This document shows positions 13,760 to 20,223 of a stretch of DNA of 20,679 nt, piece by piece. Under the pieces are notes generated by a model. That model searched no databases. It was given only the letters and a program-made list of their open reading frames with translations, and was not told where the DNA came from. The translations under genes were made by a program, and so were the position numbers. The DNA is from an uncultured Chloroflexota bacterium (GTDB lineage Bacteria; Chloroflexota; Limnocylindria; Limnocylindrales; Limnocylindraceae): positions 1 to 20,679 of the forward strand of contig CAJABS010000008.1 of assembly GCA_903938075.1 (NCBI GenBank), given 5' to 3'. Each line of letters opens with the position of its first letter. Position 1 is the first letter of the stretch.

Positions 13760-14547
13760 CGCTGCGCTCGCTCCGCGGCGTAGAGCATGATCGCGGAGGC
13801 CACCGCAAGGTTGAGACTCTCTGCGGTTCCAAGCATCGGAATCAGTGCGGCACTGGCACAGGCGCTGCGCAGGTTGGCACTCAGGCCATCAGCCTCGGTG
13901 CCGATCACGATCAGCGTTGGTGATGCATATGGGAGCTCGCTGTAATCGGAGGCCCCGTCGAGTGCTGTCGCGACTGTGCTCCCCGGCCAGCGCTTGAGCA
14001 GTGTGACCGCCTCTTCGTGTGTGGCGCGATAGATCGGCACGGTAAAGATCGAGCCCATCGTGGCGCGCACCGTTTCAATGGAGTACGGGTCACACGTGTT
14101 GCCAACGAGAATCACGCCGCCAGCGGCACAGGCGTCAGCGCTGCGAATGGCGCTTCCAAGATTCCCAGGATCGCGCGGTGCCTCGAGCATCAGCCAACGC
14201 GCTGCGCGGCTTGGATCAATGGTCGTCACAGACTGAGTCTCGGGAGCAGGGTCGGCATACACCGCAAGCTGCTCTTGCGGGTTGTCGCGCCCCGTGATCT
14301 TGGCGAGCACTTCAGTCGTGACCGAAAGTGACTCGCGGGCGCGGCTCGGCCCGCCGTCAATTGGCGCCCGCAGTGGACCGGTGGTGAGAAGCATCTCGGG
14401 CACCCAGCCCGCAGCGGTGGCGGTCGCGATCGTGCGCTCGCCTTCGGCGAGGAAGAGGCGCTGCTCGTCACGGCCCTTCGGTGTGCGCAGGGCGCGCAGC
14501 CCCTTCACGACCGGGTTGGAGAGGCTCTCAATGCGCAGCGGTTGCAT
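13756..14547 (-). CDS. TrmH/SpoU-family RNA 2'-O-methyltransferase
   Basis: The 263 residues show an N-terminal SpoU substrate-binding domain (about 1-100, with RLFLAEGERTIATA at 30-43) and a C-terminal SPOUT knot domain. The three family motifs are present. Motif 1 is DPGNLGSAIRSADA (126-139) with Asn129 and Arg135. Motif 2 is VIGTEADGLS (214-223). Motif 3 is IPMLGTAESLNLAVASAIMLY (from 236). The enzyme uses SAM to methylate the ribose of a tRNA or rRNA nucleotide in the cytoplasm. The target is not readable, though the two-domain layout is common in 23S rRNA methyltransferases of the RlmB/TsnR type. The gene has its own leaderless promoter in the 15-base gap after the GH18 stop. Its stop overlaps the convergent acyltransferase stop. 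Confidence 0.9.
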   Translation of the reverse strand: MQPLRIESLSNPVVKGLRALRTPKGRDEQRLFLAEGERTIATATAAGWVPEMLLTTGPLRAPIDGGPSRARESLSVTTEVLAKITGRDNPQEQLAVYADPAPETQSVTTIDPSRAARWLMLEAPRDPGNLGSAIRSADACAAGGVILVGNTCDPYSIETVRATMGSIFTVPIYRATHEEAVTLLKRWPGSTVATALDGASDYSELPYASPTLIVIGTEADGLSANLRSACASAALIPMLGTAESLNLAVASAIMLYAAERAQR

Positions 14548-14553
14548 GGGGGG

Positions 14554-14559
14554 AGGATA
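14554..14559 (-). promoter_or_regulatory. Leaderless -10 box TATCCT for RNA methyltransferase
   Basis: On the minus strand TATCCT (14559-14554) is followed by CCCCCC and the ATG at 14547, a 6-base spacing. The box lies within the 15 bases separating the GH18 stop from this start, so any further upstream promoter contacts fall inside the GH18 coding end. Confidence 0.6.
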
Positions 14560-14562
14560 CCC

Positions 14563-15531
14563 CTAGGGGGCGGCGACGGTTTCGCCAATCACGCGCAAGA
14601 GCGAGTCGCTGCCGCGCGCATCCTGCGACAGCTCCCAAATCATGATCCCACCCGCCAACTGCAGTGCAAGTTCGGTCTTGCGTCGAATCGTTGCCGGCCC
14701 GTTGTAATTCTGCTCAACACCCTTGAAGAGGATGCGATCACCGCTGGCGGTCGCGGGGTCGTTTGCCAGTAGCGTGCGGTAGGTAGCGCCACCCGGACGG
14801 GCGTAGAACGGCACGCCGAGCACGAGCTTATCGGGGTGAATCCCTCGGGCAAGCCAGGTCGCAACCGCACGCTCCGCCATCGCATACGACGAGTGGTTGG
14901 TTCTCGGCCCGTCGTAGGCCATGAGGTTGATGAAATCAAGATGCCCAACGGCGTCGGTTGAGATCCCCACCGCATCGGTGGCATCGGCAAGCACAGCTGC
15001 GGTAACGAGCGCCCCCGCTGGGAGCGCTGAGCGGAAGGCGATCGCGAGCGCGGCAAAGTGTGCCGCCGAGGCTCCAGCATTCGGATACTCCCAGTCAATG
15101 TCGATCCCATCCAGCTGATAGGCGGCGCAGAACTCTGCCACGCGTTTTGCTAGCTTCGCCCGGATCGCGGGGTCAGCCGCGAGCGTCTCAAACTCCTTAT
15201 CCCATCCCCATCCCCCAACGGCGATGAGTACCTTTACGTCGTGTTTCTTCGCTTGCGTAACCACCTTGCGCAAGTGGTTGGGGGCACCGAACGGTCGCGT
15301 GGTGCCATTTGCCCGTGGAATGAGGAACGAATAATTGATGTGCGTCAGGAGTGAGAAGTCAATCGCATCAATGTTGGCGGCGGGCGTCACATAGCCAACA
15401 ACCTTGAACGGTTGTGTTCGCGCTAGCGGTGTTGGGCTTGGCGACGCGGTTGGAGCCACCGCAGCCGAGCAGCCGATGAGCACGATTGCGAGGAGCACCG
15501 TGCTCCATGTTGCTCGAACCAAGCGCCACAT
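14563..15531 (-). CDS. Glycoside hydrolase family 18 lipoprotein (chitinase-like)
   Basis: The product is 322 residues. A signal peptide with lipobox LIGC puts the lipidated residue at Cys21, followed by an Ala/Ser/Pro/Thr tether (22-40). The GH18 barrel starts at KVVGYVTPAANIDAIDFSLLTHINYSF. VLIAVGGWGW (101-110) is the SxGG-type strand with Ala in place of the usual Ser. The catalytic motif DGIDIDWEYP (141-150) is intact, with Glu148 as the proton donor and Asp144/Asp146 preceding it. LDFINLMAYDGPR and GIMIWELSQD are further conserved barrel strands. It would act outside the cell, anchored to the membrane, on beta-1,4-linked GlcNAc polymers such as chitin or peptidoglycan fragments. Its ATG overlaps the stop of the upstream serine hydrolase (TGATG), so the two are co-translated and probably work together. 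The substrate is not readable. Confidence 0.9.
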   Translation of the reverse strand: MWRLVRATWSTVLLAIVLIGCSAAVAPTASPSPTPLARTQPFKVVGYVTPAANIDAIDFSLLTHINYSFLIPRANGTTRPFGAPNHLRKVVTQAKKHDVKVLIAVGGWGWDKEFETLAADPAIRAKLAKRVAEFCAAYQLDGIDIDWEYPNAGASAAHFAALAIAFRSALPAGALVTAAVLADATDAVGISTDAVGHLDFINLMAYDGPRTNHSSYAMAERAVATWLARGIHPDKLVLGVPFYARPGGATYRTLLANDPATASGDRILFKGVEQNYNGPATIRRKTELALQLAGGIMIWELSQDARGSDSLLRVIGETVAAP

Positions 15532-18236
15532 CAGCGCAGTGTCTTTACGGTGCCAAGGTCAACGCGCGGCGATGGCCCGGCCGGGGCAGACCAGGCAACG
15601 AGCGTCACCTTGTAGTTGACCCCTTTGACGAGGCCCGTGATGGTGCACGTAGCGGCAGCTCCCGCCACCTGCGTGACTGCAGAGCCGGCAAGCGTGCAAC
15701 TGCGCGTCGTTCGCCCTTTCGCGGTTGCCGTAGCGATCCAGCCGGTTGCCTGGGTGGAGTCAGCGGGAAGCGCCCAGTTGACGCGAATGGTGCCGCGACC
15801 CGCCGTGACGGTTGCATCTACAGGTGCAGCGGGCGCCTGCGTTGCCCAGACACCGATGCAGCGTCCGCCGCCGCCGCCAGGAGCTGCACTGCGAACACGT
15901 GTTGCGGCATAGAGCGTGCCGAAGGCACTTGTGGCGAGTGCGTCGGGCTCAATGGCGAGGCCCGTTCCGATCGTTTCGTACCGCTGCGTAACTGGATCCC
16001 ACAGCACAAGATTGGGCGCGTCGAGTGCCCCGGCCTTGGAGAAGTACCCGCCAACAGCGACTCTTCCGTCACTCAGCTCGGTCATTGCCGAGACCCACGC
16101 GGTCCGTCGCGGGTAGCTCACGCCACCGCCCAGCGGAATCCAACCGCCTGGCGCCACCGGTTCAATGACTTGCACTGCGTCTCCATACCAGCCGAGCCCT
16201 CGACCAATAAGTGGGTGACCTAGATCGTCCACCACGATGCTTGTCGGTACATCTGAAAAGAGTCGCGTGTCGCCGATCGTGCTCCATGCCTTCGCTGTTG
16301 GCGACCAGGTTGAGATCAATCCGTTACTGAATCGTCCTGCGACATACGCCGTACCGTCACTTGAAAAAGCGGCGGTGGCCACCTCAGCGGTCACCCCTTT
16401 TCCGAGCGCAACCCAGCGCTTGCGAGCTGGGTTCCACACGGCGACATTTGCCGATGCCACACCGGGCGAACCTGTAAATCGGCCGGCGACAAGAAGGTTG
16501 CCGCTCGCAGCGTCGAGTGAGAGTGCCCGCACCACGATCCCTTTACCACTCAGCCCCTTCCCCACCTTTGACCAGAGACCCGTCTTCAAGTTGAGTTGCG
16601 CAAGCCCAACGGCAGTGACGCGACGTGAGCCTTTGGTGATCGTCGTGAAGTTTCCGGCCACGTAGAGCGTGGTGCGCGATGCGTCGACAGCAAGAGCGGT
16701 GATGGTGGCAACGCGCCCAGCAGAGGTCTTGAACGTTGCGAGTGCCTGCCAAGAGCCGCTCCGCGGGTCGCGCACGGCGAGCCCCGCAACGGCGGTGCCC
16801 GCGGCCTTTACGAGACCAGCCCCACCAACAACGAGCCGACCGTCGGGAAGTTCAACCATGACCGTCGTGCTGCCTGTCCAGCCTGTTGTTCCACCGAGTG
16901 GGATCCATCGTGCGGTCAGCGCAGTTGCGCTGTCGCTCGGCGTCGGATCACCGCAGAAGTCGGCGGGGAGCACCGCTGGCGGATCGGGCGGCTCTGGGTC
17001 ACCGCTGTCGGCGGCGGTGAGACGCGGTACCCCGCTCCCATCGGGCGCGGGCTGATCCATGATCTTGACCAGCTCCATCACCAGGTCGTCGGCGAATGCG
17101 TTGGTGGTCGGCGAGCCGTTCGCCTGGGCGGCGATGGTGATTCCCAGCGCTGGGATCCGCTTGAGCGAGCTCGTCACCCCAGAGAAACCGCCGTTGTGCC
17201 CGTAGCTCCGTAGTTCGCCGAGCCAGGTGCGATCAACCTGGGTCCCGTAGTTGTAGAGCCATGAGTTCCAGGTTTGATAGGCGCTGCCATTCATAGCAAT
17301 GGTTGCCGGGCCTTCGGTGAGTCGGTTCCCCCAGAAGAGCTCGCCGAAGCGCGCCAGGTCGCGCGGTGTTGAGAGCATGTCACCGGCCCCGCGCAAGATC
17401 GTTCCCACCGCCTTGCTTGGCCCCCAACTCGCGAATCCATACGGCTTACCGCCAATGTGCGGTCGCGCAGCACCAACCTTTGGCCCCCACCCGGTCTCCG
17501 TCAGGTTCATCGGCGTGAGCAGCAGATCTTGCACCAGCGTTTTCCACGCGACGCCAGTTGCGCGCTCGGCTGCAATCGTTACCAGCGTGAATCCCGAGTT
17601 GGAGTACGAGAAGCTTCCAACGCGCGTTGGTGGAAGCAGTCCTTGCACCGCGGTCATCGGTGTCACCTTCGCGTTCTGATTTCGGCTCAGCCACCCCATG
17701 CGCGAGTCTTTATCGGTGAGCCAATCGCTCATCCCAGAGCGATGAAGCAGGAGTTGGGCAATCGTCGCTTCGGGCTCGACGTCAGCCTCGGGCACCAACG
17801 TTGCCGCGCGGGTGCTGAGGGGTAGCACGCCGCAGTGATCAAGAAGGAGAGCGACCGCCGCGGTAAACGCCTTGCTGGTGCTGGCGATCGCGAATGGGGT
17901 GCTGGCGGTTACGGCGCGCCTACTCTTGCTGTCGCCGACGCCAGCCACGGCGGTCATGCTGCGGCCGTCATCCCAGCGAATCGCTACAGAGACTCCCAGG
18001 TGTCGCGTCCGTCGCGCCTTCTGCCAAGCCACGACCTTGGCGTTGAGTGCGCTCGCGAGCGTTGGATCAATAGCGCGCGCCGGAGGGAGCGGGACGGGGC
18101 GGGCGGCGCAGCTCTTCCAGCCAACGGTCTCGGCGGCCGCCACGGGTGCTGCACTCTGGCCCGAGAGGCTGATCGCGGCGACGAGTAGCGCGATGCAGAG
18201 GCGGACGGTGCGGTGCGGCGCGGCAGCAGGTGGCAT
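15531..18236 (-). CDS. Secreted beta-lactamase-family serine hydrolase fused to a seven-repeat propeller and FN3-like domain
   Basis: The protein has 901 residues. A signal peptide (about 10-35) precedes a PF00144-type serine hydrolase (about 55-395) with all three active-site motifs: Ser119-x-x-Lys122 in ASTSKAFT, Tyr211-Ser-Asn213, and His347-Asn-Gly349 in GHNGG. The family includes D-aminopeptidases, esterases and PBP4-like DD-peptidases as well as class C beta-lactamases, so antibiotic resistance should not be assumed. A Pro/Asp-rich linker leads to about seven repeats of 45-60 residues (about 443-798), each pairing a W-x-x-(L/I/V)-G start with a later (L/Y)-V-(A/G)-G-x-F strand, as in WVALGKGV and TAYVAGRFS. 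This predicts a seven-bladed propeller. A Gly run (786-791) and an FN3-like domain (about 803-901) end the protein. It is translationally coupled to the GH18 lipoprotein gene. Likely extracellular action on peptides or glycopeptides. Confidence 0.85.
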   Translation of the reverse strand: MPPAAAPHRTVRLCIALLVAAISLSGQSAAPVAAAETVGWKSCAARPVPLPPARAIDPTLASALNAKVVAWQKARRTRHLGVSVAIRWDDGRSMTAVAGVGDSKSRRAVTASTPFAIASTSKAFTAAVALLLDHCGVLPLSTRAATLVPEADVEPEATIAQLLLHRSGMSDWLTDKDSRMGWLSRNQNAKVTPMTAVQGLLPPTRVGSFSYSNSGFTLVTIAAERATGVAWKTLVQDLLLTPMNLTETGWGPKVGAARPHIGGKPYGFASWGPSKAVGTILRGAGDMLSTPRDLARFGELFWGNRLTEGPATIAMNGSAYQTWNSWLYNYGTQVDRTWLGELRSYGHNGGFSGVTSSLKRIPALGITIAAQANGSPTTNAFADDLVMELVKIMDQPAPDGSGVPRLTAADSGDPEPPDPPAVLPADFCGDPTPSDSATALTARWIPLGGTTGWTGSTTVMVELPDGRLVVGGAGLVKAAGTAVAGLAVRDPRSGSWQALATFKTSAGRVATITALAVDASRTTLYVAGNFTTITKGSRRVTAVGLAQLNLKTGLWSKVGKGLSGKGIVVRALSLDAASGNLLVAGRFTGSPGVASANVAVWNPARKRWVALGKGVTAEVATAAFSSDGTAYVAGRFSNGLISTWSPTAKAWSTIGDTRLFSDVPTSIVVDDLGHPLIGRGLGWYGDAVQVIEPVAPGGWIPLGGGVSYPRRTAWVSAMTELSDGRVAVGGYFSKAGALDAPNLVLWDPVTQRYETIGTGLAIEPDALATSAFGTLYAATRVRSAAPGGGGGRCIGVWATQAPAAPVDATVTAGRGTIRVNWALPADSTQATGWIATATAKGRTTRSCTLAGSAVTQVAGAAATCTITGLVKGVNYKVTLVAWSAPAGPSPRVDLGTVKTLR

Positions 18237-18242
18237 GCAGCG

Positions 18243-18248
18243 ATTCTA
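18243..18248 (-). promoter_or_regulatory. Leaderless -10 box TAGAAT for the serine hydrolase-GH18 operon
   Basis: On the minus strand TAGAAT (18248-18243) is followed by CGCTGC and the ATG at 18236, a 6-base spacing. The same hexamer occurs before the ABC exporter leader ORF. Confidence 0.6.
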
Positions 18249-18283
18249 CCGCCAGAGGTGTGGGGGAGCCGAGCGGAGTGGGG

Positions 18284-20146
18284 CTAGCTCTGTAGTCCGA
18301 ACTGCACTGCAGCGAGTTCGGCATAGAGGCCACCCTTCGCGCGCAGCTCCTCATGACGCCCTCGCTCCACGATTGCACCATGGTCCAAGACGATGATCTG
18401 ATCCGCCGAAGCAACCGTGCTCAGCCGGTGCGCGACGGCGATGGTGGTGCGGCCCGCCATGGCGCGCTCGAGTGCCTGCTGCACATGTCGTTCGGAGACA
18501 GAGTCGAGCGCCGAGGTCGCCTCATCAAGCAAGAGGATTGGTGGGTCTTTGAGCAGCACACGCGCGATCGCCAAGCGCTGACGTTCGCCGCCAGAGAGTT
18601 TGTAGCCGCGCTCGCCCACCACGGTATCGAGGCCCTGCGGCAACTCGTTGATGCGCTCAGTAAGCGACGCTCCGTCGAGTGCTGCAAGGATCTGCGCATC
18701 TGTTGCCTCTGGTCGCGCGTAGAGCAGGTTGTCGCGAATGGTGGCGTGAAGCAGGTGCGTCTCTTGCGTCACCACACCAATCATCTCGCCGAGTGAGCGC
18801 AGCTTAATCTCGCGCACATCGACGCCGTCGAGTTGCACGGAGCCAGTGCCCGTATCCCAGAAGCGTGGGATGAGGCTCAAGATCGTGCTCTTCCCTGAGC
18901 CTGATGGCCCCACAAGGGCGGTGAGACTCCCCGGCTCGGCGGTAAAGGAGATTCCCGTCAAGCCAAAGCTGTCCCGGCGATGGCGGCCCGCGCCGGCTGA
19001 AGGCTGCGGATATCGGAAGCTCACCTCATGCAGCGATACCTGACCGCGCACACCTGCACGAGTCAGCGTTTTGGCGTTTGGCGCGTCCACGATCTCGGGA
19101 ACCAGATCAAGGTAGGCAAAGATGCGCTCAAAGAGGGCGAGGCTTCCCCCGATCTCAACCTGCAGGCCAAGGAGTGACGCGAGCGGGAAGAAGAGGCGGC
19201 TCTGCAGCGTGGTGAACGCCACGATGTCACCAATCGTTGGCGCATCAGGAGCGCCAGCGACCGCAAGTGAGCCGGCAGCAAAGTAGACAAGTGCTGGGAT
19301 TCCACTAAAGACAACCTGCACAACGACGCCAACCCATCGACCCGTGAGCGCTTGGCGCAACTGCAACGTGGCGAGCTCCGCCGACCGTTCGGTAAACCGT
19401 TCTGCGCCAGACTCTGATCGGCCGAACGACTTGGCGAGCAGGGCACCACCAACAGAGAGATGTTCCTCAGTAATTGAGGTGAGGTCGGCGAGTGCCGTCT
19501 GCACCTCACCGCTCGCCTTTCGACGCGCAGCAGATGCCTTTGACGACAAGAACAGGAAGAGCGGCGCAACGGCAATGCTCACCGCCGTCAGGCGCCAGTC
19601 AATCAACGTCATCGCCACAAGTGTTGAGACAACGATCGCAATGCTCGAGGCGAGGTTCGCCGCCGCATCGCTCACCACTGACTGCACCCCCGAGACATCA
19701 TTGGTGAGTCGGCTCTGAATCTCACCGGTGCGCGTCTCTGAGAAGAATCGAATCGGCATGGACTGCACATGGGTGAAGAGGGCGTTGCGCAGGTCGCGCA
19801 TCACGAACTGGCCCACAGAGGCGGTGAGCCACGCCTGGGCGAGCCCGATGCCGCCGTTGATGATTGGCACCACCACCATCAGGCCGGCATAGAGCGCCAA
19901 CAGGCCGAGGTCGCGCTGCGGAATCGCCTCGTCGATGAGGAGCTTCAGCAGGTACGGGTTCGCGAGCCCCAAAATGCTCGATCCAGCGATGGCGAGCCCA
20001 ATGACGCCGAGGCGCCCACGATATGGTCCGAAGAATTTTGCTGCTCGTCGCAGTAGCGGTAGCGCTGCTCCAGCAGGCTTCGTTGGCCCAGTGTCGTCGC
20101 CGCCGAACATATGGCCGCCACGGCCTGACCCCATGCCGCCGCTCAT
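18284..20146 (-). CDS. ABC exporter, fused membrane and ATPase domains (MsbA/multidrug type)
   Basis: This is a 620-residue half-transporter. A Gly/Met-rich N-terminus (1-25) precedes a six-helix exporter domain (about 40-345) with the coupling-helix region SETRTGEIQSRLTNDV. The nucleotide-binding domain (about 368-615) is complete: Walker A GPSGSGKST (413-421, Lys419), Q-loop Gln461, signature LSGGERQR (517-524), Walker B ILLLDE with Asp541 and Glu542, and switch His573. It should function as a homodimer in the inner membrane, exporting lipids, drugs or peptides. The substrate is not readable. The ATG at 20146 overlaps the stop of an 18-codon upstream ORF (ATGA). A GGAG 5 bases upstream also supports this start. 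The end lies 47 bases from the serine hydrolase gene, which has its own promoter. Confidence 0.92.
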   Translation of the reverse strand: MSGGMGSGRGGHMFGGDDTGPTKPAGAALPLLRRAAKFFGPYRGRLGVIGLAIAGSSILGLANPYLLKLLIDEAIPQRDLGLLALYAGLMVVVPIINGGIGLAQAWLTASVGQFVMRDLRNALFTHVQSMPIRFFSETRTGEIQSRLTNDVSGVQSVVSDAAANLASSIAIVVSTLVAMTLIDWRLTAVSIAVAPLFLFLSSKASAARRKASGEVQTALADLTSITEEHLSVGGALLAKSFGRSESGAERFTERSAELATLQLRQALTGRWVGVVVQVVFSGIPALVYFAAGSLAVAGAPDAPTIGDIVAFTTLQSRLFFPLASLLGLQVEIGGSLALFERIFAYLDLVPEIVDAPNAKTLTRAGVRGQVSLHEVSFRYPQPSAGAGRHRRDSFGLTGISFTAEPGSLTALVGPSGSGKSTILSLIPRFWDTGTGSVQLDGVDVREIKLRSLGEMIGVVTQETHLLHATIRDNLLYARPEATDAQILAALDGASLTERINELPQGLDTVVGERGYKLSGGERQRLAIARVLLKDPPILLLDEATSALDSVSERHVQQALERAMAGRTTIAVAHRLSTVASADQIIVLDHGAIVERGRHEELRAKGGLYAELAAVQFGLQS

Positions 20147-20199
20147 GTGCGCTCCGCGCAGAGCGGCATCAACAAGAGGGGCGTGTGCTGTGTGGGCAT
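20143..20199 (-). CDS. Candidate 18-codon leader ORF coupled to the ABC exporter
   Basis: The ORF begins with an ATG at 20199, exactly 6 bases after TAGAAT, the spacing used by the leaderless genes here. It reads MPTQHTPLLLMPLCAERT and stops with TGA at 20145-20143, overlapping the exporter's ATG as ATGA. It is in a different frame from the exporter, so it is not an N-terminal extension. Leaderless initiation here would bring ribosomes to the exporter start by termination-reinitiation. The peptide may be regulatory or only a loading device. No homologue is known to me. Confidence 0.5.
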   Translation of the reverse strand: MPTQHTPLLLMPLCAERT

Positions 20200-20218
20200 G
20201 GCGGGATTCTATCCCGCC
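20200..20218. promoter_or_regulatory. Perfect palindrome overlapping the exporter -10 box
   Basis: GGCGGGAT-TCT-ATCCCGCC is a perfect 8-bp inverted repeat with a 3-base centre, lying between the serine acetyltransferase stop and the exporter leader ORF. Its centre and flanks contain the -10 box TAGAAT (minus strand 20211-20206). It could be an operator blocking the promoter, or a hairpin ending the upstream transcript, though no T-run follows it. Confidence 0.5.
20206..20211 (-). promoter_or_regulatory. Leaderless -10 box TAGAAT for the ABC exporter transcript
   Basis: On the minus strand TAGAAT (20211-20206) is followed by CCCGCC and the ATG at 20199, a 6-base spacing. It is embedded in the palindrome at 20200-20218. 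Confidence 0.55.
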
Positions 20219-20223
20219 GGGCG

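Noticed and set aside
15486..16223. 245-codon plus-strand ORF opposite the propeller/FN3 part of the serine hydrolase
   Set aside because: Composition is that of an antisense frame, and the minus-strand reading contains clear repeats and domain motifs through the same bases.
17855..17890. Antibiotic-resistance beta-lactamase call for the large serine hydrolase
   Set aside because: The SxxK, YSN and HNG motifs are shared with peptidases and esterases. The HNG form, the size and the propeller fusion do not indicate a resistance enzyme.
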